A DNA stretch of 64,000 bases from Brucella pituitosa (GCF_003049685.1 NZ_PYSY02000001.1:1612001-1676000), one strand, 5' to 3'; positions 34,266 through 42,510 are shown, numbered from the stretch's first letter. Notes: generated from the sequence alone by a model not told the origin. Numbers and translations are program-made.

Positions 34266-36047
34266 TTATCGCAGCCACTTCGACTTCGTAACGGCCTGCA
34301 CTTTTGGCGCGATTGTTTCTACACCAAGCCGCAAATCATCAATGCGCTGATCCCAGTTGATATTCAGTATCTGGCGTGCTGCGAAACCATACACAACACA
34401 ATCCAGCGCTTCGGCTCTACGACCGGGAATGCGCTCAAATCGGCGTTGTGGCTGGCCGCGTGTATAGCGCACAACAACCCGCTCACTGGCAAGCTGTTCA
34501 AACCACGACAACGGCAACCGATCAGAGAAACGGATTGTTCGCCCTCTCGATAGCCGCGCTGTCAGGTGAGATTTCAAACCGTCCACGCCGACAATCCAAA
34601 GCGCCCCACCTTTCACTTTCGACTTGGATTTCTCAATCCATGGACGATTTCCGTTTACGCCCTTGATTGCCAGAACCTTACGCGAAGAACGCGGAAAGCA
34701 GAACGAATAGACGTTTTCCATCGTCTCGCCGTCAGAACTATCGATTGCAACAGCATCCAGCCCTAGCTTGCCACCGAGCGGATGATCAAATCGCATTTTT
34801 AGAACAGCATCAATTTCGGTCCATGTTGCGTCATCATCTGGCAAGCCCCAAATCACCTTGTGATCAAGGATCATAGCCTCGCCATCCCGCGTCCAACCGA
34901 TAATTGTAACCTCAAGGCGGTCGCGTTGCGTGTCTACTCCTGCTGTGAGGGCAAGAACGCTTTCTGGCAGCATATCAAGCGAGATCGCTTCGACACGGCT
35001 TGCCAGTTCGCTATCGTCCATTTCCTCGCCGCTTTCACGCCACCCCTGCCCCAGCACAAGATTGATGAATGTTTGCAGCAAAGCAGGATCGTCTTTGGCT
35101 GCAAGAAACTCTTTGGCGAGAATGCCCCACGCTGCATTTTCCAGCGGCGACACTAGCGAGTTGATACGAAACCCCGCATGGCCTTTCACTTCCGGCGCTG
35201 TGATACGCCAGCGACCGGCTGCAACCATGCTGCCCTTGTATCTTTCCTCGACGACAGAACCGCAGCCAGGGCAAGCCCAATGAGCCTTTTCCGGCTCACC
35301 TTCCGGCCAGTGAATGTCCTTCCATTCGATTTCGTGGAAGTCTCCACATTCAGGACAAGGCACCTCATAAATTCGCTTGTCTGAACGCTCATAGGCGCTC
35401 AACACATGGCTGCTATCTTCATAGATCGGGGTTGAGCCGATTATGATTTTCCGATCAGGAAAAGACATGGTGCGCCGTTCGGCAATCGGGATAGGACTGC
35501 CTTCCTTGGTCATTTCCATGCCGTCAGTCTCGTCCATGATCAGGATACGGGCATTGTGAGCGCGAAGATTGCGCGGTGCTTTGGCCGCGATAACTTTGAG
35601 ACTGCCCCCGGGAAAACGCCGTGACAAAAGCGTATTGCGTTTCTCGCTGCCTTTATCGCTTGCCAGCGCATTCGCAAGACATGGCGAAGCCTCAAAAGTC
35701 GGCTCGACATTCGACACAACAAATGTTCGGCAATCATCCTCAGTTGGCAGCACGAACAAAACGGGTGCCGGTTCGTTCACCACGTGCGAACCAAGCAGAC
35801 CAACCAGCAATGTGGTATAACCAATACGGGCAGATTTCACGACCGTAATGCGTTCAATCTTCGAATCGCTCATTGCATCGGCCATGCCACGCTGAAAAGG
35901 ATATAGCCGAATAGGGCCGCGCATGGCCGACACATCGGCAGGCAACCGCACTTCACGCTCGATCCATTGCGACAGTTGCAACCGTGCAGGCGGAATAATC
36001 GACCGGCGCGAACGCTCACGAACTTCGATAAGTGTTTCACTGATCAT
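34266..36047 (-). CDS. terL: Terminase large subunit, gpA family
   Basis: A 593-aa DNA-packaging ATPase-nuclease. Landmarks: Walker A-like VKSARIGYTTLLVGLLG, Walker B ILIMDETDGM, a zinc-ribbon VPCPECGDFHEIEWKD...ACPGCGSVVEE, and the C-terminal nuclease region (AGVDTQRDRLEV, AIDSSDGETMENVY, AEALDCVVYGFAAR). The gpA family is the lambda type that cuts at cos. ATG 36047 is chosen; the small-subunit stop overlaps it by 11 bases. It would package the satellite genome into its own heads. Confidence 0.93.
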   Translation of the reverse strand: MISETLIEVRERSRRSIIPPARLQLSQWIEREVRLPADVSAMRGPIRLYPFQRGMADAMSDSKIERITVVKSARIGYTTLLVGLLGSHVVNEPAPVLFVLPTEDDCRTFVVSNVEPTFEASPCLANALASDKGSEKRNTLLSRRFPGGSLKVIAAKAPRNLRAHNARILIMDETDGMEMTKEGSPIPIAERRTMSFPDRKIIIGSTPIYEDSSHVLSAYERSDKRIYEVPCPECGDFHEIEWKDIHWPEGEPEKAHWACPGCGSVVEERYKGSMVAAGRWRITAPEVKGHAGFRINSLVSPLENAAWGILAKEFLAAKDDPALLQTFINLVLGQGWRESGEEMDDSELASRVEAISLDMLPESVLALTAGVDTQRDRLEVTIIGWTRDGEAMILDHKVIWGLPDDDATWTEIDAVLKMRFDHPLGGKLGLDAVAIDSSDGETMENVYSFCFPRSSRKVLAIKGVNGNRPWIEKSKSKVKGGALWIVGVDGLKSHLTARLSRGRTIRFSDRLPLSWFEQLASERVVVRYTRGQPQRRFERIPGRRAEALDCVVYGFAARQILNINWDQRIDDLRLGVETIAPKVQAVTKSKWLR

Positions 36048-36558
36048 TGCCAAACTCCGTAAGCATCCGGCGCAGTTCGCCGTCTATGGCTTCAATATCC
36101 TCAGCCGTCAGGTGTGGCAGAAGCTGTCTCAGCCGCGAAGGCACGGCGAGAACGCTTGAACGCAACTGCATCCACTCACCCGACCAAAGCCGTTCCACTT
36201 CGCTCGCAGACACCAACTCACGCCGAATGGTCGCATTTTTCAGTTCGACAGCATCCGCTTGTGCCTTTGCCAGCCTTGCGCGTTCCGCCGTCAGTGAGAT
36301 CGCCTGCTTTTCCTCACCGAACAGCGTGGCACCTTGCGCCTGACTTGCTGCACGTGTCGGATTGATATTCTCGGAGATCCAGAGTTTGCACCGCGCAACG
36401 TCAATTTTTCCATCGCGCTCCACAGGCATTCCCGCAGTGATCATCTGCGAAACCCGACCGGGAGAGACATTGATCAGCTTGGAAAAACCGCTTTTCGAAA
36501 TGGTGCGCGGCTCTTGTTTTAACGCCGGATCGGCTGAAACTTCATGAGAAATATTCAT
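36037..36558 (-). CDS. terS: Terminase small subunit, Nu1-like
   Basis: A 173-aa protein starting MNISHEVSADPALKQEPRT at 36558. The N-terminal winged helix (SKSGFSKLINVSPGRVSQMITAGMPVERDGKIDVARCKLWI) is the lambda Nu1 type that recognises the packaging site, and the C-terminal helix (ISLTAERARLAKAQADAVELKNATIRRELVSASEVERLW) matches the large-subunit-binding region. It overlaps the large-subunit gene. A satellite-specific small subunit is the usual way such elements direct packaging to themselves. Confidence 0.85.
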   Translation of the reverse strand: MNISHEVSADPALKQEPRTISKSGFSKLINVSPGRVSQMITAGMPVERDGKIDVARCKLWISENINPTRAASQAQGATLFGEEKQAISLTAERARLAKAQADAVELKNATIRRELVSASEVERLWSGEWMQLRSSVLAVPSRLRQLLPHLTAEDIEAIDGELRRMLTEFGNDQ

Positions 36559-36669
36559 GAGTATCACCATCTAACCAATTGTTTTTAGCTATAAAATTTA
36601 ACTGCACAGACCGAAATCCCGCAGTCGCGCTCACCCGCAGCAGACAGATACCCGGAAGGACCCAAACGC

Positions 36670-37638
36670 TCATGCCCCGACTGCCCTTGCAGCCATTGGC
36701 ACCACATTCCCGCCGCCTGCCTGCCTTGCCACCAGTGCAGCCATGAATGCTGGTAGTGCCTTCACTCCACCGCGTGGGAAGCTCATAGCCTTGGCATCCC
36801 GTGGAAACGGCCAGCCCCTTGCCTCAAACTCGCACTGCCAATCGTTCCATTGAGCGCTGCCCGATGTGACAGCTTCCATCTCGAAAGCCATCTTGCGGAT
36901 CGAAGGCGCAAGCGTTTCATGCTCAAGCGCCTTTGGCTGTTCGAACATGCTGTTGATCTCAGGCCATCCATGCTTAGCTTGATGATCCAGAACAAGGGCT
37001 GGTCTTTTCTCAATCTCAATCAGGTTTCGAAGCAAAGCGGTTCCCGGCCTTGGCAATGCCCCCGGCCCTTTTGCCAATTTGTCGAAAACAGCTATCGACC
37101 ATGCCGCCTTGAATGGTTCATCGGCAGCGTCATGCACACGCGCCGCGCTCAAGGATTTAATCAGGGATTTATTCAAAGAGGTTTGTAGGACATATTTGTC
37201 CACCTTTTCGGCATTCAAATGTCCACCTTTAGGGACAGCCGTGTCCACCTTTTCAACTAAACGTGGACAATTCTGTCCACCTTTATCAGGCGCGATAAAC
37301 GCTATATCAGCGCCCGTTTCGTCCGCTTTCGTGCCTACCTTGATAACTGCAAAATACGTCAGCGCCTTCGAACGTCCGCCATTGCCATTCGTCGCAACAT
37401 GGCCGCGCTCACGCAATAATGAGACAGCGCGCTGGATCGTCTTTGGAGAGCAACCAGCCTCTTTTGCAAGCGTCTCATATGACGGCCATGCATTCAGGTT
37501 TCCGCTACTGGCGAAGCCCCTGCGATTGAAATAGCGGCTAATACGAAAGGCAGCATCGCGTGATACTGTCGTAAGCTGCTGATCATCGTAAATCTGATCC
37601 AGCCACGCCATGCGGCTACGGGTGAAATCATCGCTCAT
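36670..37638 (-). CDS. Replication-type helix-turn-helix protein
   Basis: A 322-aa protein. Residues 15-110 hold a winged HTH of the phage replication-initiator kind: AWPSYETLAKEAGCSPKTIQRAVSLLRERGHVATNGNGG. The middle is basic and polar, and the C-terminal half has a helical block (FKAAWSIAVFDKLAKGPGALPRPGTALLRNLIEIE) of unknown fold. It lacks a recognisable helicase or primase motif, so replication would rely on host or helper proteins. It lies upstream of the terminase genes, 99 non-coding bases away. Confidence 0.7.
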   Translation of the reverse strand: MSDDFTRSRMAWLDQIYDDQQLTTVSRDAAFRISRYFNRRGFASSGNLNAWPSYETLAKEAGCSPKTIQRAVSLLRERGHVATNGNGGRSKALTYFAVIKVGTKADETGADIAFIAPDKGGQNCPRLVEKVDTAVPKGGHLNAEKVDKYVLQTSLNKSLIKSLSAARVHDAADEPFKAAWSIAVFDKLAKGPGALPRPGTALLRNLIEIEKRPALVLDHQAKHGWPEINSMFEQPKALEHETLAPSIRKMAFEMEAVTSGSAQWNDWQCEFEARGWPFPRDAKAMSFPRGGVKALPAFMAALVARQAGGGNVVPMAARAVGA

Positions 37639-37831
37639 TGCTACGATCCCCCGTATTGCTTGAATTTGCCAGCATACGCGCTTGTTTCATCGCTTCGATA
37701 GCGTCTAGCGCTGTAAGAGCAAAACGCTCACGTAGGACAGGTATTTTGGCGCCTACGCATTGCTGTCCGCATTCAAACAGCCATTTCGCAGCAACAAGAA
37801 TTTCTGGATTAAGCTGATCAGCCATCATCAA
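37628..37831 (-). CDS. Small satellite protein, unknown
   Basis: A 67-aa helical protein starting MMMADQLNPEILVAAKWLFE. The ATG overlaps the stop of the preceding gene and its own stop overlaps the start of the HTH-protein gene (11 bases), so it is translationally linked on both sides. No family recognised. Confidence 0.6.
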   Translation of the reverse strand: MMMADQLNPEILVAAKWLFECGQQCVGAKIPVLRERFALTALDAIEAMKQARMLANSSNTGDRSNER

Positions 37832-38211
37832 GCCTCACCAAGCTGCAAGACTAAACGAGTTTCACCACGATCATCAACCGCAGCAACTTCAAACCAAGGC
37901 TGGCCCGGACGTGCCAAAGCTCGCACCTTGTCCTTTGCCCTGACTGTGACAGTCGGGTATTTGGTACGGTCGATATGAAGTTCTGATTTTTGGGCAACGA
38001 TACGCGTGCGCCAAGATGATTTGCTCGAACCGCCAATCGTAGTGGACTTGCCACCACCAACGCGCAGAACGGCTTCTATCTCGATTATAGGGCGGCTGGG
38101 ATCGGTAGTGCCTTGAGCCGTGAAAAACGACAATCGAACCGGCTCAGCAAATGCCCGATCGACAACGGCCATGGCCCGATCTCGTAAGCGATGATAACGT
38201 GCAGGCATCAT
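37828..38211 (-). CDS. Probable head-completion/tail-attachment protein
   Basis: A 127-aa protein. The second half, SELHIDRTKYPTVTVRAKDKVRALARPGQPWFEVAAVDDRGETRLVLQL, is a beta-rich pattern found in phage head-tail completion proteins (gpFII-like or similar). RBS GAGGTG precedes the ATG. It lies at the far end of the element from the portal gene, in the same direction. If right, it supplies a tail-docking surface for a helper phage tail. The family call is by eye. Confidence 0.55.
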   Translation of the reverse strand: MMPARYHRLRDRAMAVVDRAFAEPVRLSFFTAQGTTDPSRPIIEIEAVLRVGGGKSTTIGGSSKSSWRTRIVAQKSELHIDRTKYPTVTVRAKDKVRALARPGQPWFEVAAVDDRGETRLVLQLGEA

Positions 38212-38456
38212 ATCGACACCTCACATACATCAGCGGCAGCAATTATTTGCCCGCGTTCAACCGCTTTACAGTAAGCCGGTTTGTTCCAATAATGTTCATG
38301 GTTTTCCTGTAGTTCGCTGGAAAACCTATTCTCTTTAATTTCAATAAGTAAGGTGGGTTCAAGTGGAAGCCTCCACTTTCCTTCACTAATTGAATTCTTA
38401 GCATTCAGACCACCAGATCGTGTCCGACAATCGAAACGATTTTCGGCAGGTGTCAT
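38208..38456 (-). CDS. Open frame spanning the right attachment site
   Basis: An 82-codon frame starting MTPAENRFDCRTRSGGLNAK at 38456, outside the element, crossing the att repeat (read as KWRLP) and ending inside it with a stop that overlaps the next gene. No ATG, GTG or TTG occurs in frame inside the element. Either the satellite gene took its 5' end from the host sequence on integration, or the frame is not translated. The internal part (NHEHYWNKPAYCKAVERGQI) looks protein-like. Confidence 0.35.
   Translation of the reverse strand: MTPAENRFDCRTRSGGLNAKNSISEGKWRLPLEPTLLIEIKENRFSSELQENHEHYWNKPAYCKAVERGQIIAAADVCEVSI
38366..38378 (+). repeat. Right attachment site repeat of the satellite (att)
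   Basis: GAAGCCTCCACTT, an exact copy of the sequence in the 3' end of ssrA at 26713-26725, same orientation. The right flank TTCCTTCACTAAT probably represents the original ssrA downstream sequence. Confidence 0.75.
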
Positions 38457-38530
38457 TCCATTGTGAAAGCTGGGTGGCCTTCCAAAAGTGGTGCTCGTTT
38501 TTGGGAGAAAGACATGCGTAAGACAAGATT

Positions 38531-38572
38531 TAAAGCGTGCCGCATGGTTATGATAAAACGCGGCACGCTTTA
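38531..38572. terminator. Palindromic hairpin after the MFS gene
   Basis: TAAAGCGTGCCGC pairs perfectly with GCGGCACGCTTTA around a 16-base loop, with few T residues beyond. It separates the MFS exporter transcript from the satellite's right end and may act in both directions. Confidence 0.6.
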
Positions 38573-38578
38573 GAAAAG

Positions 38579-39838
38579 TCAGACTATTGCTGGCTCAGTT
38601 TCAGCCACTTTTGTTTCCGTTAGCGCAGTCTCCGCCGGTTGTGTTTTCGACGAAAGAGCGATCATTGCGATGATGAATGCAAGGACGGCGCAGGCCGCAA
38701 TGCCAGCGACCATCGGCAAGGGCGATCCATCAAAGACAGCACTCGTCACGGCAATAGCCAAACCGCCGATGACAAATTGCAGTGTCCCCATCAGCGCAGA
38801 CGCAGTTCCGGCAATCTCGCCATAATCCTCGAGGGCAAGCACCGCTGTGGTCGGAATGACAAGACCCAAAAATCCATATCCGACGAACAGGAATGCAGCC
38901 ATCACATAGAGCGACTGGTAGCCCAGCAGAATGACTGCGAGTAGCGCAACCATCGACACAGCAAAGCCGGTGACTGCCATCTTGACCACACGGCGTAGTC
39001 CAAAGCGCGCACCAAGCACACCATTGAGCTGCGAAGCCGCGAAGAATGACACCGCATTGACGGAGAACGCGATCGCATATTGGCTCGGCGTCAGACCATA
39101 ATGGTCGATCAGCACGAAGGATGAATTCGCCAGATAGACGAAGAATGCCGAGATACCAAAGCCGCCAATACTTACCAGACCAAGGAAATAGCGATCCTTA
39201 AGCAGACGCGCATAACCGCTGAGCGCACTGCTGATATTGCTCTCAAGCCTCGCTTCCGCACCGCGCGTCTCTTTGAGCAGCGATCCGATAAGGGCGATAC
39301 CGATGAGGGCTGCAATAAACACCGCCCAGAACACGCTGCGCCAGCCAAAGAAGCTGATCAGCACCGAGCCGGTCAGTGGCGCCAGAATTGGCGAGATGGA
39401 GAAAACCAGCATCAGCAGGGACATGAGGCGCGCGGCATCCACACCCGTGTGCAGATCGCGAACGATCGCACGTGGAATGACGGAACCGGACGCAGCACCG
39501 ATACCTTGCACGAAGCGGAACAGCACCAGAATATCGATATCCGCTGCAAAGGCCGATCCGATGCTGCCAATCGAAAACAGAACCAGACCGCCATAAAGCG
39601 GCAGCTTGCGACCGATCATGTCGGAAAGAGGCCCAAGGAAAAGTTGCGCCAGAGCCAGCGCCAGAAAGAACGCAAGCAGACTCATCTGCACCGCGCTCGT
39701 CTCCGCGTGGAGATCTGAAGCGATTGTCGGTAGTGCAGGCAGATACATATCTATTGCAAACGGACCAATAGCGGACAAAAGGCCGAGAATAATCGCATTG
39801 CGCACGAGACCAGAAGTCATGGGGAGGAGCGCTTTCAT
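38579..39838 (-). CDS. Bcr/CflA-type multidrug efflux MFS transporter
   Basis: A 419-aa inner-membrane protein with 12 hydrophobic segments. Landmarks: SAIGPFAIDMYLPALPTIASDL at the start, motif A GPLSDMIGRKLPLYGG and the RFVQGIGAASGSVIPRAIVRDL block, all typical of drug:H+ antiporters of the Bcr/CflA group (chloramphenicol, bicyclomycin, sulfonamides among known substrates). The ATG at 39838 is used, although an internal ATG at 39817 is possible. It diverges from a TetR gene across an operator-like region, so it is probably repressed by it. Confidence 0.88.
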   Translation of the reverse strand: MKALLPMTSGLVRNAIILGLLSAIGPFAIDMYLPALPTIASDLHAETSAVQMSLLAFFLALALAQLFLGPLSDMIGRKLPLYGGLVLFSIGSIGSAFAADIDILVLFRFVQGIGAASGSVIPRAIVRDLHTGVDAARLMSLLMLVFSISPILAPLTGSVLISFFGWRSVFWAVFIAALIGIALIGSLLKETRGAEARLESNISSALSGYARLLKDRYFLGLVSIGGFGISAFFVYLANSSFVLIDHYGLTPSQYAIAFSVNAVSFFAASQLNGVLGARFGLRRVVKMAVTGFAVSMVALLAVILLGYQSLYVMAAFLFVGYGFLGLVIPTTAVLALEDYGEIAGTASALMGTLQFVIGGLAIAVTSAVFDGSPLPMVAGIAACAVLAFIIAMIALSSKTQPAETALTETKVAETEPAIV

Positions 39839-40067
39839 CAATGTTTCGTGAGTCGCCTGTTACGAATTTGGACCCATTCAGGCCCGCGGCACCGCTTGGG
39901 AGGATGGGAAAGCCTAAGTCCAAATATCGCAACAGAAGTTCTATCCACATGTTAATGCTGCATATTTTTAACAACTTCTGCGACGCCCCCGGCCCCCAAC
40001 CGGATATCCCAGCCTTTAAAAATAGTGTAGCAATCGCCATAATGGACGGATTGTCAAAACCGATTTG

Positions 40068-40096
40068 ACACAAGTGTAAAATTAGACACCATTGTC
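40068..40096. promoter_or_regulatory. Operator-like dyads between exporter and TetR genes
   Basis: Two dyads, ACAC-2-GTGT (40068-40077) and GACA-4-TGTC (40085-40096), lie about 17 bases apart, centre to centre, in the divergent promoter interval. They are candidate targets for the adjacent TetR protein. Confidence 0.4.
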
Positions 40097-40126
40097 CAAA
40101 TCGTCAAGTCGTCTTATGTTAAGGAT

Positions 40127-40825
40127 ATGAAACCTACTGACATGCTCGATATAGCCGTTCTATCGGATAGACCCGCCACCCTTCCCAAAGGGGTGGGTTC
40201 AACGGCCATCAAACCGGGGCAATGCATGAAGCGCGACTTCATTCTTTGCGCTGCCGCCCGCGTTTTTTATCGCGATGGTTTTCAGGGTGCGAGTATCGAT
40301 TTGATTGCCAGTGAGGCCGGCGTATCCCGCCAGACGATCTATAATCACTATCGTGATAAGGAAGCACTGCTTGCTGCAGTTGTTGACGACGCCTTCGACA
40401 GAATGATGTCGAGCCTTTTTGCGGTACTCGCAACCTTTCCGCAATCGAGCGAAAATCTTGAGAACGATCTGATCACCTTCTCCATCAGAATGAGTCGCAA
40501 TTGCGTTTATGATCCGTCGACCGCATTTTTACGCAAAGTATTTCAATCCGACGAGGACGCCCTTCCGCTGGGCTCAAAGCTTTGCAGCACCAAAGGCCCG
40601 GCGCAAGGTGTGCCCGCCATCGCCGCCCATCTGGCACGACTTGCCCTCGCCGGCGATTTGGTGATTGAAGACCCCGATCTTGCTGCCCGTCATTATCTGG
40701 CGCTGATCAATGCCGATATCCACTACCATCTCCTGACAGGTCAAAGCATCGACGATTCCATCATTGAGCAAAGTTCGATCAATGGCGTCCGAACATTTCT
40801 GATGGCATTCGGCAAGCGTGCATAA
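40127..40825 (+). CDS. TetR/AcrR family regulator
   Basis: A 232-aa protein. The HTH spans about residues 38-85 (FILCAAARVFYRDGFQGASIDLIASEAGVSRQTIYNHY); the C-terminal region resembles the AefR-like ligand domain. An unusual N-terminal extension of about 30 residues, rich in Pro and Ser, precedes the HTH. An AAGGAT lies right before the ATG. Divergent from the Bcr/CflA exporter, so it is likely its repressor. Ligand unknown. Confidence 0.85.
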   Translation: MKPTDMLDIAVLSDRPATLPKGVGSTAIKPGQCMKRDFILCAAARVFYRDGFQGASIDLIASEAGVSRQTIYNHYRDKEALLAAVVDDAFDRMMSSLFAVLATFPQSSENLENDLITFSIRMSRNCVYDPSTAFLRKVFQSDEDALPLGSKLCSTKGPAQGVPAIAAHLARLALAGDLVIEDPDLAARHYLALINADIHYHLLTGQSIDDSIIEQSSINGVRTFLMAFGKRA

Positions 40826-40979
40826 GCTGTACGCTTTGTCTTTTAGAACTTTCAAATTCACGCATTGATTGCGCTCTCGACCCCACCAACGTGGGAGTTG
40901 AGCTTTTTCACGATATAATTTTCAATTCCCTTGAGAACAAACTTGACATCAACCCGCGAATCCGTGGGATAAGCAAAAT

Positions 40980-41564
40980 ATGGTACAGGACCTGATCCGT
41001 TATGATATTCTAGCTCAGGAAGCCCTCCGTGGCGTCATTCGCAAGGTTCTTGCGGAAGTGGCGGCGACTGGCTTACCTGGAAATCACCATTTTTTCATCA
41101 CGTTCCTTACAGGAGCGCCTGGTGTGCGCATTTCATCGCGCCTCAAGGAAAAATATCCTGAGCAGATGACAGTCGTGTTACAGCACCAGTTCTGGGATAT
41201 GCTGGTTACGGACCAGCTGTTTGAAATCGGCCTTTCCTTCGGTGATGTGCCTGAAAAGCTGACGATCCCCTTCGCCGCTATCCGCGGCTTCTATGACCCG
41301 TCAGTGAATTTCGAACTTGAGTTCGATGTGTCCGTTGTCCAGCCAACGAGCGACAACGATGAAGGCAGCAATATTTCTTCGATTGAGCTGATTTCCTCCG
41401 AGGAGGCTCCGGCAAAGTCGCCAAAATCAAAATCCAGGCCGCGTAAAACTGCGACTGAAAAGGAAGATGCTGCTGCCAAGGATAAAGAAGCTACAGACAA
41501 CGAAGAGACGGAACCCAAGCCGTCTGCAGATGTTGTCTCGCTCGATTCCTTCCGCAAAAAGTAA
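40980..41564 (+). CDS. sspB: SspB family ClpXP adaptor
   Basis: A 194-aa adaptor of the alphaproteobacterial type. Residues 1 to about 120 form the substrate-binding domain (IRYDILAQEALRGVIRKVLAEV, HHFFITFLTGAPGVRISSRLKEKYPEQMTVVLQHQFWDM, LTIPFAAIRGFYDPSVNFEL). An acidic/lysine-rich flexible tail leads to DVVSLDSFRKK at the C-terminus, the probable ClpX-docking motif. It delivers proteins carrying the tmRNA tag to ClpXP. Its partner ssrA lies 14 kb away in this window with tag ANDNKAQGYALAA. Confidence 0.9.
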   Translation: MVQDLIRYDILAQEALRGVIRKVLAEVAATGLPGNHHFFITFLTGAPGVRISSRLKEKYPEQMTVVLQHQFWDMLVTDQLFEIGLSFGDVPEKLTIPFAAIRGFYDPSVNFELEFDVSVVQPTSDNDEGSNISSIELISSEEAPAKSPKSKSRPRKTATEKEDAAAKDKEATDNEETEPKPSADVVSLDSFRKK

Positions 41565-41590
41565 GTCTTCCCATTCTGAAACACTCTATG

Positions 41591-41619
41591 CGCCGGCAGA
41601 AGAAAACCTTCTCCCGGCG
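41591..41619 (+). terminator. Terminator of sspB
   Basis: CGCCGG pairs with CCGGCG, with AGAA/TTCT continuing the stem, followed by a T-rich run (TTTTGCTTTTTT). Confidence 0.8.
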
Positions 41620-41717
41620 TTTTGCTTTTTTGGCTTAAAATTTCAGCGCTTATCATCGGCAGCTGCTTGGCAATTGACTTTAATCAAAGCGTGCAGACTA
41701 TTAGACTGTAAATACTG

Positions 41718-41817
41718 GAGCACATCCCGAAAAGTGGGAACCGGTTTTCGGAACAAGATGTGGCAAAAACAAAAGACAGAGCATTTCTAATGTTTCAATT
41801 TAAACTGGAAATGCTCT
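41718..41817. repeat. Intergenic mosaic repeat, copy 3
   Basis: Two palindrome modules joined by an AAAACAAAA spacer: CATCCCGAAAAGTGGGAACC-type left module pairing with GGTTTTCGGAACAAGATG, and AGAGCATTTC..GAAATGCTCT right module. Same architecture as 10600-10701 with a diverged left module. Confidence 0.65.
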
Positions 41818-41851
41818 GGATCGACGGCAACTCATCTGGATCGGTTATAAT

Positions 41852-42028
41852 ATGCTGCGTTTAATTGCTCAGATTGTCTTATGGTTTAGTGGCATCGTTG
41901 CAGGCTTCTTTGTCGCCAAAGACGCGCCGAATTTTCCGCTGTGGCAGATGACTTTCGGACTGCTTCTGCTCGTGATACTTTCACTGCTGATATGGTGGTT
42001 CACCAACCCGAAAAAGCCAGGTAAATAA
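41852..42028 (+). CDS. Small 58-residue membrane protein
   Basis: An open frame starting MLRLIAQIVLWFSGIVAGFF with two hydrophobic segments (about 3-20 and 33-50) and the basic tail TNPKKPGK. The length of hydrophobic stretches and the positive-inside ending fit a two-helix inner-membrane protein. No ribosome site; TATAAT abuts the ATG. It lies upstream of the DUF4169 gene in the same direction. No family recognised. Confidence 0.55.
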   Translation: MLRLIAQIVLWFSGIVAGFFVAKDAPNFPLWQMTFGLLLLVILSLLIWWFTNPKKPGK

Positions 42029-42079
42029 GAGCATCGAGGCTGTTATCCCTCTGGCGGCTTATTGTTATGGCAGGCATTC

Positions 42080-42280
42080 ATGAGTGAGATCGTCAATCTG
42101 CGCCAGTTCAAAAAGAACAAAGCGCGTGCCTCCAAGGAAAAGCAGGCTGAGCAGAACAGGGTTCTGTTTGGCAGGACCAGGGCCGAGAAGGATTTCGCGC
42201 AGGCAGAAATCCGTAAGGCAGAAAATTTTCTTGCACACAACAAGCTCGAGTCACGCGATAAATCGGACGACAACACGTGA
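42080..42280 (+). CDS. DUF4169 family protein
   Basis: A 66-aa highly charged helical protein: MSEIVNLRQFKKNKARASKE then KQAEQNRVLFGRTRAEKDFAQAEIRKAE. The VNLRQFKKxKAR start and GRTRAEK are the family signature, which is restricted to alphaproteobacteria. Its stop overlaps the GTG start of the ribbon-helix-helix gene. Function unknown; the basic helix could bind nucleic acid. Confidence 0.8.
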   Translation: MSEIVNLRQFKKNKARASKEKQAEQNRVLFGRTRAEKDFAQAEIRKAENFLAHNKLESRDKSDDNT

Positions 42281-42510
42281 ACCAGTCAGCCCGCTTGAGA
42301 AAGCGCTCTGTCACTATCCGCGGCCACGCCACAAGCTATACGCTTGAAGAACCTTTCTTCGAAATCCTTGAAGAAATAGCCCAGAGCCGACAGGTTTCCT
42401 TGGCATCGCTGATTGCCGAGATCGATGGACAGCGTGAGCGCACGATCAACCTTTCATCTGCCCTACGCCTCTACGTGCTCGACTGGCTGAAATCGAGGCT
42501 TCAGATTTAG
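42277..42510 (+). CDS. Ribbon-helix-helix domain protein
   Basis: A 77-aa protein with GTG start overlapping the DUF4169 stop. The RKRSVTIRGHATSYTLEEPFFEILEEIAQSRQVSLASLIAEID pattern matches the alphaproteobacterial RHH_4 family, small ribbon-helix-helix proteins thought to bind DNA. The pairing DUF4169-RHH is conserved in Rhizobiales, to my knowledge. Target unknown. Confidence 0.8.
   Translation: MNQSARLRKRSVTIRGHATSYTLEEPFFEILEEIAQSRQVSLASLIAEIDGQRERTINLSSALRLYVLDWLKSRLQI

Larger units (their letters stand above)
26713..38378. mobile_element. Tail-less capsid-forming phage satellite integrated in ssrA (cf-PICI-like)
   Basis: About 11.65 kb between direct repeats in ssrA. Genes: integrase, AlpA-like excisionase, SpoVG-like protein, decoration-like protein, gpW-like connector, fused protease-capsid, portal, regulators, PDDEXK protein, large and small terminase, replication-type HTH protein and small proteins including a probable head-completion protein. 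No tail, lysis or late-regulator genes are present. This gene set matches capsid-forming phage-inducible islands, which make their own small heads and borrow tails from a helper phage. Genes are intact with many overlaps, which argues against random decay. Helper dependence and mobility are inference. Confidence 0.75.

Noticed and set aside
26713..38378. Complete temperate prophage
   Set aside because: No tail, baseplate, holin, endolysin or immunity genes fit in the space; gene overlaps show no missing blocks.
41846..41851. TATAAT as a promoter for the 58-residue gene
   Set aside because: It abuts the ATG, so a transcript from it would start inside the frame, and no good -35 stands 17 bases upstream.
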